Shown in pieces: positions 9,607 through 17,523 of a stretch of 64,000 nt of DNA; position 1 is the stretch's first letter, and each line of letters opens with the position of its first letter. The DNA is taken from contig NZ_VVIW01000004.1 in the NCBI RefSeq assembly GCF_011682045.1, forward strand, positions 414,014 to 478,013, written 5' to 3'. The DNA comes from Massilia aquatica (GTDB lineage Bacteria > Pseudomonadota > Gammaproteobacteria > Burkholderiales > Burkholderiaceae_D). The notes under the pieces were generated by a model. That model saw nothing but the letters and a program-made list of their open reading frames with translations. It had not been told where the DNA came from and searched no databases. A program made the position numbers and the translations under genes.

Positions 9607-9637
9607 ACCGTCTTTCCCGCGCAGGCGGGAACGACGG
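9607..9637. repeat. REP-like palindrome, copy 1
   Basis: The inverted repeat ACCGTC-TT-TCCCGC with loop GCAG and GCGGGA-AC-GACGGT lies between two convergent genes. The core CCCGCGCAGGCGGG recurs at 25831-25864 in the same kind of position. It may act as a bidirectional terminator or mRNA 3'-end stabiliser. Confidence 0.7.
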
Positions 9638-9664
9638 TCTTGAGGTTTAGTGGCCTTCCGCAGC

Positions 9665-10066
9665 TTACAACAGGTCCATCGTGTATTCGAGTTCGTAGTA
9701 GTGGGTGTTGTCGACCATATCGAGCTTGAATTTACCCTGGATGCCGGTCAGTCCTTCCGTCCCCGACCCCGGCACGATGCTGATCGACAGGTGGCTCGCG
9801 CCCTGGTGCATGGTGCCGGCGTGCTGCAAGGCGAAGCTGCCGCTCATGCCGTCCAAGGTCCCGGTCACGTGCTCGATGGCCACGTAGCCCGCCGACCCGG
9901 CCGCCGGATTGCCGGCCGAGAGCATCTCGCCCTGGCCGATGCCGATCAAGTCGCCGCTGTAATATTTATCGATCAGCATGCGCCCGAGCGAGACGCGCCC
10001 GGCGCCCTCGCCCGATGGCGGGGCCTGCATGGTGATCTCGAAAGTGCCTTTGGCGGTGATGAACAT
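9665..10066 (-). CDS. DUF3224 domain-containing protein
   Basis: The 133-residue soluble protein matches the DUF3224 pattern: an N-terminal strand AKGTFEITMQ, the central IGQGEMLSA segment, a GYVAIEHVTGTLDGMSGSF stretch, and the late HLSISIVPGSGTEGLTGI motif. The fold is expected to be an allene-oxide-cyclase-like beta barrel, but no biochemical role is established. No signal peptide or membrane segment is visible. It is monocistronic and convergent with the MAPEG gene. Confidence 0.8.
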   Translation of the reverse strand: MFITAKGTFEITMQAPPSGEGAGRVSLGRMLIDKYYSGDLIGIGQGEMLSAGNPAAGSAGYVAIEHVTGTLDGMSGSFALQHAGTMHQGASHLSISIVPGSGTEGLTGIQGKFKLDMVDNTHYYELEYTMDLL

Positions 10067-10114
10067 GGTGGTCTGCCCTGGTCGGTTGCGATGCCGATAT
10101 CATAACCCGGGACG

Positions 10115-10143
10115 AAAAAATGGCCCGCTGGAGAGCGGGCCAT
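10115..10143 (-). terminator. Intrinsic terminator after the indolepyruvate oxidoreductase gene
   Basis: On the minus strand the ten-base stem ATGGCCCGCT / AGCGGGCCAT (loop CTCC) is followed by a run of T. It lies about 65 bases after the stop codon at 10208. Confidence 0.85.
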
Positions 10144-10161
10144 TCATCTTGCGCCAACCGG

Positions 10162-10220
10162 TCTACGCGACCCGGTCTTACGCGACCCGGTCTTACGCGA
10201 CCCGGTCTTACGCGACCCGA
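10162..10220 (-). repeat. 15-bp tandem repeat covering the stop codon of the oxidoreductase gene
   Basis: Four head-to-tail copies of TCTTACGCGACCCGG are visible: a first copy shortened to 14 bases, two perfect copies and a last copy ending GA. On the minus strand each unit contains GTCGCGTAA, so the last sense codons and the stop of the gene ending at 10208 were duplicated three times downstream. The protein sequence is not altered. Confidence 0.9.
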
Positions 10221-13200
10221 TGGATCTGGATCACGCCGTCCGGCGAGGCCGGCTTGCCGAAGGCGGCCAGCAGCGCGGCTTCCTTCTCCTTTGCCGCCTT
10301 CAGGTGACGTTCCTTCACATGCCCGTACCCGCGAATATCTTCAGGGATGCTGGCAATGGCCACCGCTTGCGCCAGGGTCTCTGCAGTCAACTTCGGCAGG
10401 AGCGAGGCGACCGTGTTGCGGTACTCGGCGATCAGTGCGCGTTCCATCTTGCGTTCGGCCGTGTAGCCGAAGATGTCGAGCGCACCGCCACGCAGGCCCT
10501 TCATCTTCGCCATCAGGCCAAATGCCTTCATCATCCACGGACCGAATTCCTGCTTGACCAGCTGGCCGTTGGCGTCATGCTTGGCCAACAGCGGCGGCGC
10601 CAGGTGGAACTTGAGCTTGATGTCGCCCTCGAACATGCCTGCGATCTTCTCCTGGAAGGCGCCGTTGGTGTACAGGCGCGCGACTTCATACTCGTCCTTG
10701 TACGCCATCAGCTTGTAGAAGTAGCGCGCAACCGCTTCGGCCAGGCGCGTGCCCTTGCCCAGCTTCGCTTCCTCGGCGCGCACCTGGTCGACAAAACTCT
10801 TGTACTGGTTGGCGTAAGCGACATCCTGGTAAGCGGTCAACAGCTCGATGCGCTTGTTGATGATCTCGTCCAGGGTTTGCGTGCGCTTGAATTCAATCAC
10901 CTTGGCCGGGGTGGTCATTTTGACGAGCGACTGCAAGTCATGCGCCGCCGTGCGGCCCCAGGTAAACGCGCTCTTGTTAAAGCCGACCGACACGTTGTTC
11001 AGTTCAATCGCCTTCATGATCGACGCTTCGGTCAGGGGCACCTGGCCTTTTTGCCACGCGTAGCCGAGCATGAACATATTGGTAGCGATCGAGTCGCCCA
11101 TCAGCGCGGTGGCGATCTGGCCGGCGTCGACAAAGTCCACGCGCTCGGCGCCGCAGGCCTTGACGATTTCGGCCTGCGAAGACGCGCCCGGGAACTGCCA
11201 GTCCGGATTCTTGACGAATGCCGCCGTCGACGAACCGGTCGAATTAATCGCCGCGTAAGTGCGGCCTTCGCCCATGCGCGAGAGTGCGTCGCGGCTGGCC
11301 GTGACGATCAGGTCGCAGCCGATCACCAGATCGGCGCTGCCGGTGCCCACGCGGGTCGAATGCAAATCGGCCTGCTTGTCGGCCAGGCGCACGTGCGACA
11401 TCACCGGGCCGCCCTTCTGGGCCAGTCCGCTCATGTCGAGCACGATCGCGCCCTTGCCTTCGACGTGGGCCGCCATCGCCAAAATCTGGCCGACGGTAAC
11501 CACGCCGGTGCCGCCGATCCCGGTGATCAGGATGCCGTAAGGCGCGGCCGTGCCCTTGAGGACAGGCGTCGGCAGCTGCGGCGGGGCCGCGTCGCCGCTG
11601 GCGGCTTTCTTCGGTTTCTTGAGCGAGCCGCCTTCGACCGTGACAAAACTCGGGCAAAAGCCCGTCACGCACGAGAAGTCCTTGTTACAGGACGACTGGT
11701 TGATCTGGCGCTTGCGGCCCAGTTCCGTTTCCAGCGGTTCGACCGACAGGCAGTTCGACTGCACCGAGCAGTCGCCGCAGCCTTCGCACACAGCCTCGTT
11801 GATGACGGCGCGCTTGGCTGGATCCGGATACTCATTGCGTTTCCGGCGACGCCGTTTTTCGGACGCACAGGTCTGGTCGTAGATCATGGCCGACACGCCC
11901 GGCTTGTCGCGCAGTTCACGCTGCACGTCCATCAATTCGCTGCGGTGACGCACGGTCACGCCCTCGGCCCACTTGTAGTCGGCCGGGTATTTTTCGGGTT
12001 CGTCGGTGACCACGATGATCGGACCCACGCCTTCGGCCGCGATCTGGCGGCTGATCATGCCCGGGTCGAGCGGGCCGTCAAACTCCTGGCCGCCGGTCAT
12101 GGCCACCGCGTCGTTGAACAGGATTTTATAGGTGATGTTGACCTTGGCCGACACCGCCGCGCGGATCGCCAGGATCCCCGAGTGGAAGTAGGTGCCGTCA
12201 CCGAGGTTGGTGAAGACGTGCTTCTCGTTGGTGAACGGCGCCTGGCCAACCCAGGTGACGCCTTCGGCGCCCATGTGGGTGAAGGTCGAGGTTTCGCGGT
12301 CCATCCACAGCACCATGTAATGGCAGCCAATGCCGGCCAGGGCGCGCGAACCTTCCGGCACCTTGGTCGACGAATTGTGCGGGCAGCCGGAGCAGAAGTA
12401 CGGGGTGCGGTCGGTGTCGGGATTGGGCTTGGTGCTGACGTTTTTCAGTACCAGCTCTTTCGCTTCCAGGTAGGCGATGCGCTCTTTCACGCGCTGCTCG
12501 ACCGGATGGCCGGCGCAGTAGTGCGAAATGCGGCTGGCGATCGCGCGCGCGATCTGGGCCGGGTTGAGCTCATAGGTGGCCGGCAGCAGCCAGTCGCCGT
12601 GGCCGGTGCCGCCCTTGTTCGACCATTCGCCGGTGTCGTCGAACTTGCCGACCACGCGCGGACGCTGGCCGTCCGGCAGGTTGTACAGTTCTTCCTTGAG
12701 CGCGTATTCGAGGATCTGGCGCTTCTCTTCGACCACCAGGATTTCGTCGAGGCCCTTGGCGAATTCGTGCACGCCTTCCGCTTCGAGCGGCCAGGTCATG
12801 CCGATCTTGTACAGGCGGATGCCGATGTCGGCGGCCGCTTGCTCGTCGATGCCCAGGTCGGCCAGCGCCTGGCGCGTGTCGAGGTACGATTTGCCGGCGG
12901 TGATGATGCCGATCTTCGGTTTTGGGCTGTCCCAGATGATCTTATTGAGCTTGTTGGCGCGCGCGTAAGCCAGCGCCGCGTACCATTTGAAGCTGTTCAT
13001 CCGCACTTCCATATCGAGCACGGTGTCGGGCCAGCGGATATTGAGGCCGCCTTCAGGCAGCACAAAGTCGGTCGGCAGTGTGATCTGCACGCGGTCCGGG
13101 TCGAAGTCGACCACGGCGCCGGACTCGATGATGTCGGTGACGCACTTCATCGATACCCACAGGCCGGTGTAGCGGCTCATGGCCCAGGCGTGCAGGCCGT

Positions 13201-13780
13201 AGTCAATGTATTCCTGCACCGAGGCCGGGTACAGCACCGGAATGCCGCAGGCGTTCAAAATATGATCGGACTGGTGCGCGGTCGACGAGGACTTGGCCGC
13301 GTGATCGTCCCCGGCCAGCACCAGCACGCCGCCATGCTTTGCGCTGCCGGCGTTGTTGGCGTGCTTGAAGACGTCGCCGCAGCGGTCCACGCCCGGGCCT
13401 TTGCCGTACCACATCGAGAACACGCCGTCGTACTTGGCGTCCTTGAACAGGTTCGTTTGCTGGGTGCCCCAGACGGCGGTGGCGGCCAGGTCTTCGTTCA
13501 TCCCGGGATGGAACTTGACGTGGTGGGCGTCGAGGTGCTTCTTGGCCTTGACCGCAGTCATGTCGACCGAGGTGACCGGCGAGCCGCGGTAGCCGGTGAT
13601 GTAGCCGGCGGTGTTCAGCCCGGCCTTGAGATCGCGTTCGCGCTGCATCATCGGCAGGCGGATCAGCGCCTGGGTGCCGGTCATGAAGGCGCGGCCGCGC
13701 TCGAGCGTCCATTTGTCGTCGAGCGAAATCTCGTGCGACGGCTCGGCATCGAGGTGAGCCCGGTCTAGTGGTGCGTTCAT
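10208..13780 (-). CDS. Indolepyruvate ferredoxin oxidoreductase, fused alpha/beta type
   Basis: The 1190-residue fused enzyme belongs to the 2-oxoacid:ferredoxin oxidoreductases that oxidatively decarboxylate arylpyruvates to aryl-acetyl-CoA. The N-terminal pyrimidine-binding part starts near GRAFMTGTQALIRLPMMQ. The motif CSGCPHN (Cys463, Cys466) precedes the thiamine diphosphate domain, which has GDGTYFHSG and NDAVAMTGG. A cluster motif CEGCGDCSVQSNC follows near residue 675, and the gamma-type domain starts at ILITGIGGTGVVTVGQI. GGAGA lies nine bases before the ATG. It is downstream of hppD on the same strand, 66 bases apart, which points to aromatic amino acid breakdown. The substrate range (indolepyruvate, phenylpyruvate, 4-hydroxyphenylpyruvate) is inferred. 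Confidence 0.9.
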   Translation of the reverse strand: MNAPLDRAHLDAEPSHEISLDDKWTLERGRAFMTGTQALIRLPMMQRERDLKAGLNTAGYITGYRGSPVTSVDMTAVKAKKHLDAHHVKFHPGMNEDLAATAVWGTQQTNLFKDAKYDGVFSMWYGKGPGVDRCGDVFKHANNAGSAKHGGVLVLAGDDHAAKSSSTAHQSDHILNACGIPVLYPASVQEYIDYGLHAWAMSRYTGLWVSMKCVTDIIESGAVVDFDPDRVQITLPTDFVLPEGGLNIRWPDTVLDMEVRMNSFKWYAALAYARANKLNKIIWDSPKPKIGIITAGKSYLDTRQALADLGIDEQAAADIGIRLYKIGMTWPLEAEGVHEFAKGLDEILVVEEKRQILEYALKEELYNLPDGQRPRVVGKFDDTGEWSNKGGTGHGDWLLPATYELNPAQIARAIASRISHYCAGHPVEQRVKERIAYLEAKELVLKNVSTKPNPDTDRTPYFCSGCPHNSSTKVPEGSRALAGIGCHYMVLWMDRETSTFTHMGAEGVTWVGQAPFTNEKHVFTNLGDGTYFHSGILAIRAAVSAKVNITYKILFNDAVAMTGGQEFDGPLDPGMISRQIAAEGVGPIIVVTDEPEKYPADYKWAEGVTVRHRSELMDVQRELRDKPGVSAMIYDQTCASEKRRRRKRNEYPDPAKRAVINEAVCEGCGDCSVQSNCLSVEPLETELGRKRQINQSSCNKDFSCVTGFCPSFVTVEGGSLKKPKKAASGDAAPPQLPTPVLKGTAAPYGILITGIGGTGVVTVGQILAMAAHVEGKGAIVLDMSGLAQKGGPVMSHVRLADKQADLHSTRVGTGSADLVIGCDLIVTASRDALSRMGEGRTYAAINSTGSSTAAFVKNPDWQFPGASSQAEIVKACGAERVDFVDAGQIATALMGDSIATNMFMLGYAWQKGQVPLTEASIMKAIELNNVSVGFNKSAFTWGRTAAHDLQSLVKMTTPAKVIEFKRTQTLDEIINKRIELLTAYQDVAYANQYKSFVDQVRAEEAKLGKGTRLAEAVARYFYKLMAYKDEYEVARLYTNGAFQEKIAGMFEGDIKLKFHLAPPLLAKHDANGQLVKQEFGPWMMKAFGLMAKMKGLRGGALDIFGYTAERKMERALIAEYRNTVASLLPKLTAETLAQAVAIASIPEDIRGYGHVKERHLKAAKEKEAALLAAFGKPASPDGVIQIHRVA

Positions 13781-13846
13781 ATTGTTGTCTCCGTTATTCT
13801 CGTGCGGCGGGGTCGGTGCGGCGCCTCGTGGACGCCGCCCGGCCTT

Positions 13847-14968
13847 TTACGCCGTGGTGGTGTCCTGTAGGACGCCGCGCTTGATCTGGTCGAGTTCAAT
13901 CGACTCGAACAGCGCGCGGAAATTACCTTCGCCAAAACCCTGGTCACCCTTGCGCTGGATGATCTCGAAGAAGATCGGGCCGATCACGGTCTGCGTGAAA
14001 ATCTGCAGCAGCAGTTCGCGTTCGGTTTCGCTGCTGTGGCCATCGACGAGGATGCGCAGGCGGCGCAGTTCGTCGAGGTTCTCGCCATGGCCCGGCAGGC
14101 GGCGGTTGATCAGCTCATAGTAGGTCTCGATCGTATCCTGGAACACGATACCGGTGTCGCGCATGCCCTGGATCGACTGATAGATATTGTCGGTGCCAAG
14201 CGCGATGTGCTGGATGCCTTCGCCGTGGTAGGCGTCGAGGTATTCGGCGATCTGCGACTTGTCGTCCGACGATTCGTTGATCGGAATGCGGATCTTGCCG
14301 CACGGGGAAGTCATGGCCTTTGATTTGAGGCCGGTCAATTTGCCTTCGATGTCGAAGTAGCGCACTTCGCGGAAGTTGAACAGGTTCTCGTAGAACTCGG
14401 CCCATTCCTTCATGCGGCCGCGGTGCACGTTGTGGGTCAGGTGATCGATGTAGGTCAGGCCGTTGCCGACCGGGTTGGCCACGGCGCCCGGAATGGCGAC
14501 GAAGTCGACGTCATAGATGCTGATGTCGCCGATGGTGCCTGGCGCCGAACCGGCGTTGGCGCCCTTGCCGCGCCAGCGGTCGACGAAATACAGGAGCGAG
14601 TCGCCCACGCCCTTGATGGCGGGGATGTTCAGTTCCATCGGGCCGGTCTTGTTGTCGAAGCCCCAGGCGCCCAGTTCGAGCGCGCGGCGGTAAGCCATGG
14701 CGGCGTCGTCGACGCGGATCGCGATGGCGCAGACGGACGGGCCGTGGGTGCGCGCGAAGCGCTGCGCGAACGAGTCTTTTTCAGCGTTGATGATGAAGTT
14801 GATGTCGCCCTGGCGATACAAGGTGACGTCCTTGTGGCGGTGACGCGCGATGGCGGTGAAGCCCATCTGCTCGAACAGCGCGCCGAGCGCTTTCGGATCC
14901 GGCGCCGCGTACTCGACAAATTCGAATCCATCGGTCCCCATCGGGTTTTCCCAAGGCGTAAATTGCAT
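13847..14968 (-). CDS. hppD: 4-hydroxyphenylpyruvate dioxygenase
   Basis: The 373-residue enzyme converts 4-hydroxyphenylpyruvate to homogentisate in tyrosine catabolism. The Fe(II) ligands can be placed at His176 (TYIDHLTHNV), His254 (GIQHIALGTD) and Glu335 (IFFEIIQRKGD), and the C-terminal helix segment FGEGNFRALFESIE is typical. AGGAGA lies eight bases before the ATG. The gene is divergent from an Lrp/AsnC regulator gene across 125 bases that include a 13-base palindrome, and it probably shares a transcript with the indolepyruvate oxidoreductase gene. Confidence 0.95.
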   Translation of the reverse strand: MQFTPWENPMGTDGFEFVEYAAPDPKALGALFEQMGFTAIARHRHKDVTLYRQGDINFIINAEKDSFAQRFARTHGPSVCAIAIRVDDAAMAYRRALELGAWGFDNKTGPMELNIPAIKGVGDSLLYFVDRWRGKGANAGSAPGTIGDISIYDVDFVAIPGAVANPVGNGLTYIDHLTHNVHRGRMKEWAEFYENLFNFREVRYFDIEGKLTGLKSKAMTSPCGKIRIPINESSDDKSQIAEYLDAYHGEGIQHIALGTDNIYQSIQGMRDTGIVFQDTIETYYELINRRLPGHGENLDELRRLRILVDGHSSETERELLLQIFTQTVIGPIFFEIIQRKGDQGFGEGNFRALFESIELDQIKRGVLQDTTTA

Positions 14969-14994
14969 GACAGTCTCCTATTTTAATAGGGCAC

Positions 14995-15000
14995 AGTATA
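14995..15000 (-). promoter_or_regulatory. Possible -10 box of the hppD promoter
   Basis: On the minus strand TATACT lies 26 bases before the hppD ATG. I see no good -35 box at the usual spacing, which would fit an activator-dependent promoter. Confidence 0.35.
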
Positions 15001-15054
15001 GTCCCGCGACACAGGCATTAAATTTCAAACACTGCCCCACGCACAGTGATTTGA

Positions 15055-15067
15055 GCAATAATATTGC
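15055..15067. promoter_or_regulatory. Palindromic operator candidate GCAATAATATTGC
   Basis: This perfect 13-base palindrome lies in the hppD/lrp intergenic region, 26 bases before the regulator start and 86 bases before hppD. Lrp/AsnC proteins bind A/T-centred imperfect palindromes of about this size, so it is a plausible site for autoregulation and hppD control. Confidence 0.5.
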
Positions 15068-15093
15068 GTTGGAATGCGGCTTTCGGAGAAAAT

Positions 15094-15603
15094 ATGCCAA
15101 AAATTGTGCTCGATAAAACAGATCGGAAGATTCTGGCGATCTTGCAGGCGGACGGGCGCCTGTCGAACCAGGACGTGGCCGACCGGGTCAGCCTGTCGCC
15201 CTCCCCCTGCCTGCGCCGCATCAAGCGACTGGAAGAAGCGGGCGTGATCCGCCAGTACGTGGCGCTGCTCGATCCGGCCCAGATCGGGCTCGGTTTGCTG
15301 GCGTATGTGAACGTGCGGCTGGAAAAGCACAGCGAGGCATCCAGCAACGCGGCCGGTGCGCGCCGCGCCACCAGTTCGCCGCATGCGGACTTTGCGCTGT
15401 CGGTCGAGCACTGGCCGGAAGTGGTGGCCTGCTACGCGATGACGGGGGAGATGGATTACCTGCTGCGCGTGCACGTGGAAGACATGGACCACTTTTCGCG
15501 CTTCATGATGCAGACCTTGCTCAGCCACCCGGCGGTGGCCGATGTGAAGTCGAGCTTCGCGCTGCAGCGGATCAAGGACACCACCGCGCTGCCGCTGGTG
15601 TAA
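15094..15603 (+). CDS. Lrp/AsnC family transcriptional regulator
   Basis: The 169-residue protein has an N-terminal AsnC-type helix-turn-helix (LDKTDRKILAILQADGRLS, recognition helix SPSPCLRRIKRLEEAG) and a C-terminal RAM ligand domain (VVACYAMTGEMDYLLRVHV). I chose the ATG at 15094 because GGAGA lies just upstream and it gives the standard N-terminus; an earlier in-frame start adds ten unusual residues. A short segment near residues 85-100 (SSNAAGARRATSSPH) is longer or more divergent than usual. Its divergent position next to hppD suggests control of aromatic amino acid catabolism. Confidence 0.9.
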   Translation: MPKIVLDKTDRKILAILQADGRLSNQDVADRVSLSPSPCLRRIKRLEEAGVIRQYVALLDPAQIGLGLLAYVNVRLEKHSEASSNAAGARRATSSPHADFALSVEHWPEVVACYAMTGEMDYLLRVHVEDMDHFSRFMMQTLLSHPAVADVKSSFALQRIKDTTALPLV

Positions 15604-15743
15604 GGTCGCCATGAGCTTGCAAGGCAGGTTGGCGTTGTGCGCTGCCCTCGTTGATCGAATCAGGTATACCCTGTTCAGCAAGGCGATAAGCGCCAGAAGT
15701 GGGCTACACTGATCCCATGGATCTAAGCAAAATGAGGTGCGAT

Positions 15744-15959
15744 ATGACAGACCCAGTGAAGACGCTTGGCCGATCTCGTTGGAAACGATTGACGGGTGAA
15801 ACCACGCCGCCCACACGCCAGACACCTGCGGCCGCCGAATCCGCCCAATCGCCGGATTTGGCCAAGTTCATGAGCGCCTTTGGCAGCCTGAAAGACAAGG
15901 ACGTATTTGGTGACGACGCTGTGGAGTTCCAACGAGAGATGCGAGAAGAATGGCGATAG
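15744..15959 (+). CDS. Putative VapB-type antitoxin
   Basis: The 71-residue acidic-tailed protein directly precedes and overlaps a PIN-domain toxin gene, the standard arrangement of a type II toxin-antitoxin pair. The N-terminal third is basic (TLGRSRWKRLTG), and the C-terminus, with FGDDAVEFQREMREEWR, resembles toxin-binding tails. I chose ATG 15744, six bases after AGG, over an upstream ATG without a ribosome site. I do not recognise a ribbon-helix-helix or AbrB domain, so the assignment rests on position and size. Confidence 0.6.
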   Translation: MTDPVKTLGRSRWKRLTGETTPPTRQTPAAAESAQSPDLAKFMSAFGSLKDKDVFGDDAVEFQREMREEWR

Positions 15960-16396
15960 CATTAATCGATACCAACATTGTTATCGATTTCTTTAAAGGC
16001 GTGCCCGCGGCCAGGAAAGAGCTTCTGTACTACACGGACATCGCAATAAGCAACATCACCTACATGGAGTTCGCTGTCGGGCTGCGACGCGACGTTGGTA
16101 ACGGAACGATAACGACTGCGGAATATGCCGATTCAATGGCTAAGCTCGCTGGTCTGCTGGTCATCCAGATTAATCAGAAAATCACTGACAAGGCAATCGA
16201 CATCAGGGCCAACAGCATTCTCGGCTCACAGAAGAAGATCAAACTGCCTGACGCAATCATTCTGGCTACTGCCGAATCGGATGGCCGCTACATGGTCACC
16301 CGCGATGCGATGGGGTACACCAGTCCATTCATACGCATGCCGTACCAGCTTGGCGACAAAGGCATAGTGGACATGAAACTGCCCAAGCCGAAATAA
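15950..16396 (+). CDS. PIN-domain toxin, VapC family
   Basis: The 148-residue protein carries the acidic residues of a PIN ribonuclease: Asp7 in LIDTNIVIDFF, Glu40 in TYMEFAVG, Asp101 in LPDAIILATA and Asp119 in VTRDAMGY. VapC toxins cleave specific RNAs, often tRNAs or 23S rRNA, and are held inactive by the cognate antitoxin. The start overlaps the antitoxin reading frame by ten bases, so translation is probably coupled. The 16-base palindrome GACTACCATGGTAGTC follows at 16416-16431, a possible transcript end though without a T run. Base composition is slightly lower in G/C than in adjacent genes. Confidence 0.85.
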   Translation: MAIALIDTNIVIDFFKGVPAARKELLYYTDIAISNITYMEFAVGLRRDVGNGTITTAEYADSMAKLAGLLVIQINQKITDKAIDIRANSILGSQKKIKLPDAIILATAESDGRYMVTRDAMGYTSPFIRMPYQLGDKGIVDMKLPKPK

Positions 16397-16491
16397 CGAG
16401 ATCGAGCAATCTACGGACTACCATGGTAGTCGCAGGGAACTGTCCTGTCCGGTGTTAGCTCGCGTCAAAAGTGACATGAGCATTGCGGAGC

Positions 16492-17151
16492 CTACTTCTT
16501 CGGCACGAAGAACTTGACGGCGGCGCGGGTGTTGGCCTTGAGGGTGTAGTCGATGGTGGCGAACTGCTCGTCGATGGCTTCGCGCAGCATGCTGGCCGGG
16601 TCGGGCGGCAGCAGGCGCAGGTAGGCGTCGGCTTCGCCGTAATCGCGCTGGATTTCCATGCCGGCCTTTTTCGCGATGTGCATCATGGTCTGGTTGGACG
16701 AGAGGCAGTGCATATATAAAGTGTCGACATCGAGGTTGCGGCAGCGGATGGCGGCGCGCTCGAACAATTTAGAGCCGATGCCCAGGCCGCGCGCGGAGGC
16801 CGACACCGACACGCCGAATTCGGCCACGATGTCCTTGGTGGTGCTGGAGAGGGCGTGGGTCGATTGCTTGGGCGCGAACGCCAGGTGGCCAACCGCGACC
16901 AGCTTGAAGACCGGGTTGTAGACGCCGTATACAGTGTCGTGCGCAAAGTCGATTTTATTGACGTAGGTTTCGACCAGTTCGTCGGGCAGCTTGGTGCCGA
17001 AGCGCAGCAAGCGGTCACTATCGTCCAGCGCGAGGAAATGCTTGAGCACGCGGCGGCGGTCGCGTTCATGGAGCTGCTTGACCAGCACCTTGCGCCGGGT
17101 TTTGCTGCTCTTGCGGTTGCCGAGCCAGCTGCTGAAGGGGTTTGTGAACAT
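16492..17151 (-). CDS. GNAT family N-acetyltransferase
   Basis: The 219-residue protein has the GNAT acetyl-CoA binding motif: EFGVSVSASA followed by R121-G-L-G-I-G-S127, then a helix SKLFERAAIRCRNL. The later segment MMHIAKKAGMEIQRD matches motif B. The substrate is unknown; small molecules and protein amino groups are both possible. GGAG lies nine bases before the ATG. It is monocistronic, with an upstream gap of 372 bases. Confidence 0.8.
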   Translation of the reverse strand: MFTNPFSSWLGNRKSSKTRRKVLVKQLHERDRRRVLKHFLALDDSDRLLRFGTKLPDELVETYVNKIDFAHDTVYGVYNPVFKLVAVGHLAFAPKQSTHALSSTTKDIVAEFGVSVSASARGLGIGSKLFERAAIRCRNLDVDTLYMHCLSSNQTMMHIAKKAGMEIQRDYGEADAYLRLLPPDPASMLREAIDEQFATIDYTLKANTRAAVKFFVPKK

Positions 17152-17523
17152 GGGCCGGACTCCGAAACGTCTATTGTGCAGTGCACCAATTTACCCATTG
17201 TAGCGCATCCGGCCGCAGTGCCTGTTGGCTGCCAAGCTCGTTGGCAGCCTGCGAATGCATGCATACGGCATGGATACGGCTGATTCTACGCCGAATGCGC
17301 CTTTAGTATTGAGCGAGGTGGGCGCGGGAGAGGCAATAGCGCATTGTTGACGATGACTGACGCGGCTAAGCAAGTGCGCATAAATTCTTGTAATTTCCAG
17401 CGTCCATAAACGGCGCCTTGCTGTGTTGCCCACCGCTAGCAATGCTCGCACTGCGTCGCGGCGTGCGCCTTGCCAAGCATCCGCTTCTGTTCGCTACAAA
17501 CACAATAATTTCTGCACACTTAC
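17152..17523. other. Intergenic gap without a recognised gene
   Basis: This 372-base stretch separates the GNAT gene start from the diguanylate cyclase stop. The only clear structure is a perfect nine-base inverted repeat GGCTGCCAA-GCTCG-TTGGCAGCC at 17227-17249, with no T run. I see no convincing reading frame. Confidence 0.6.
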
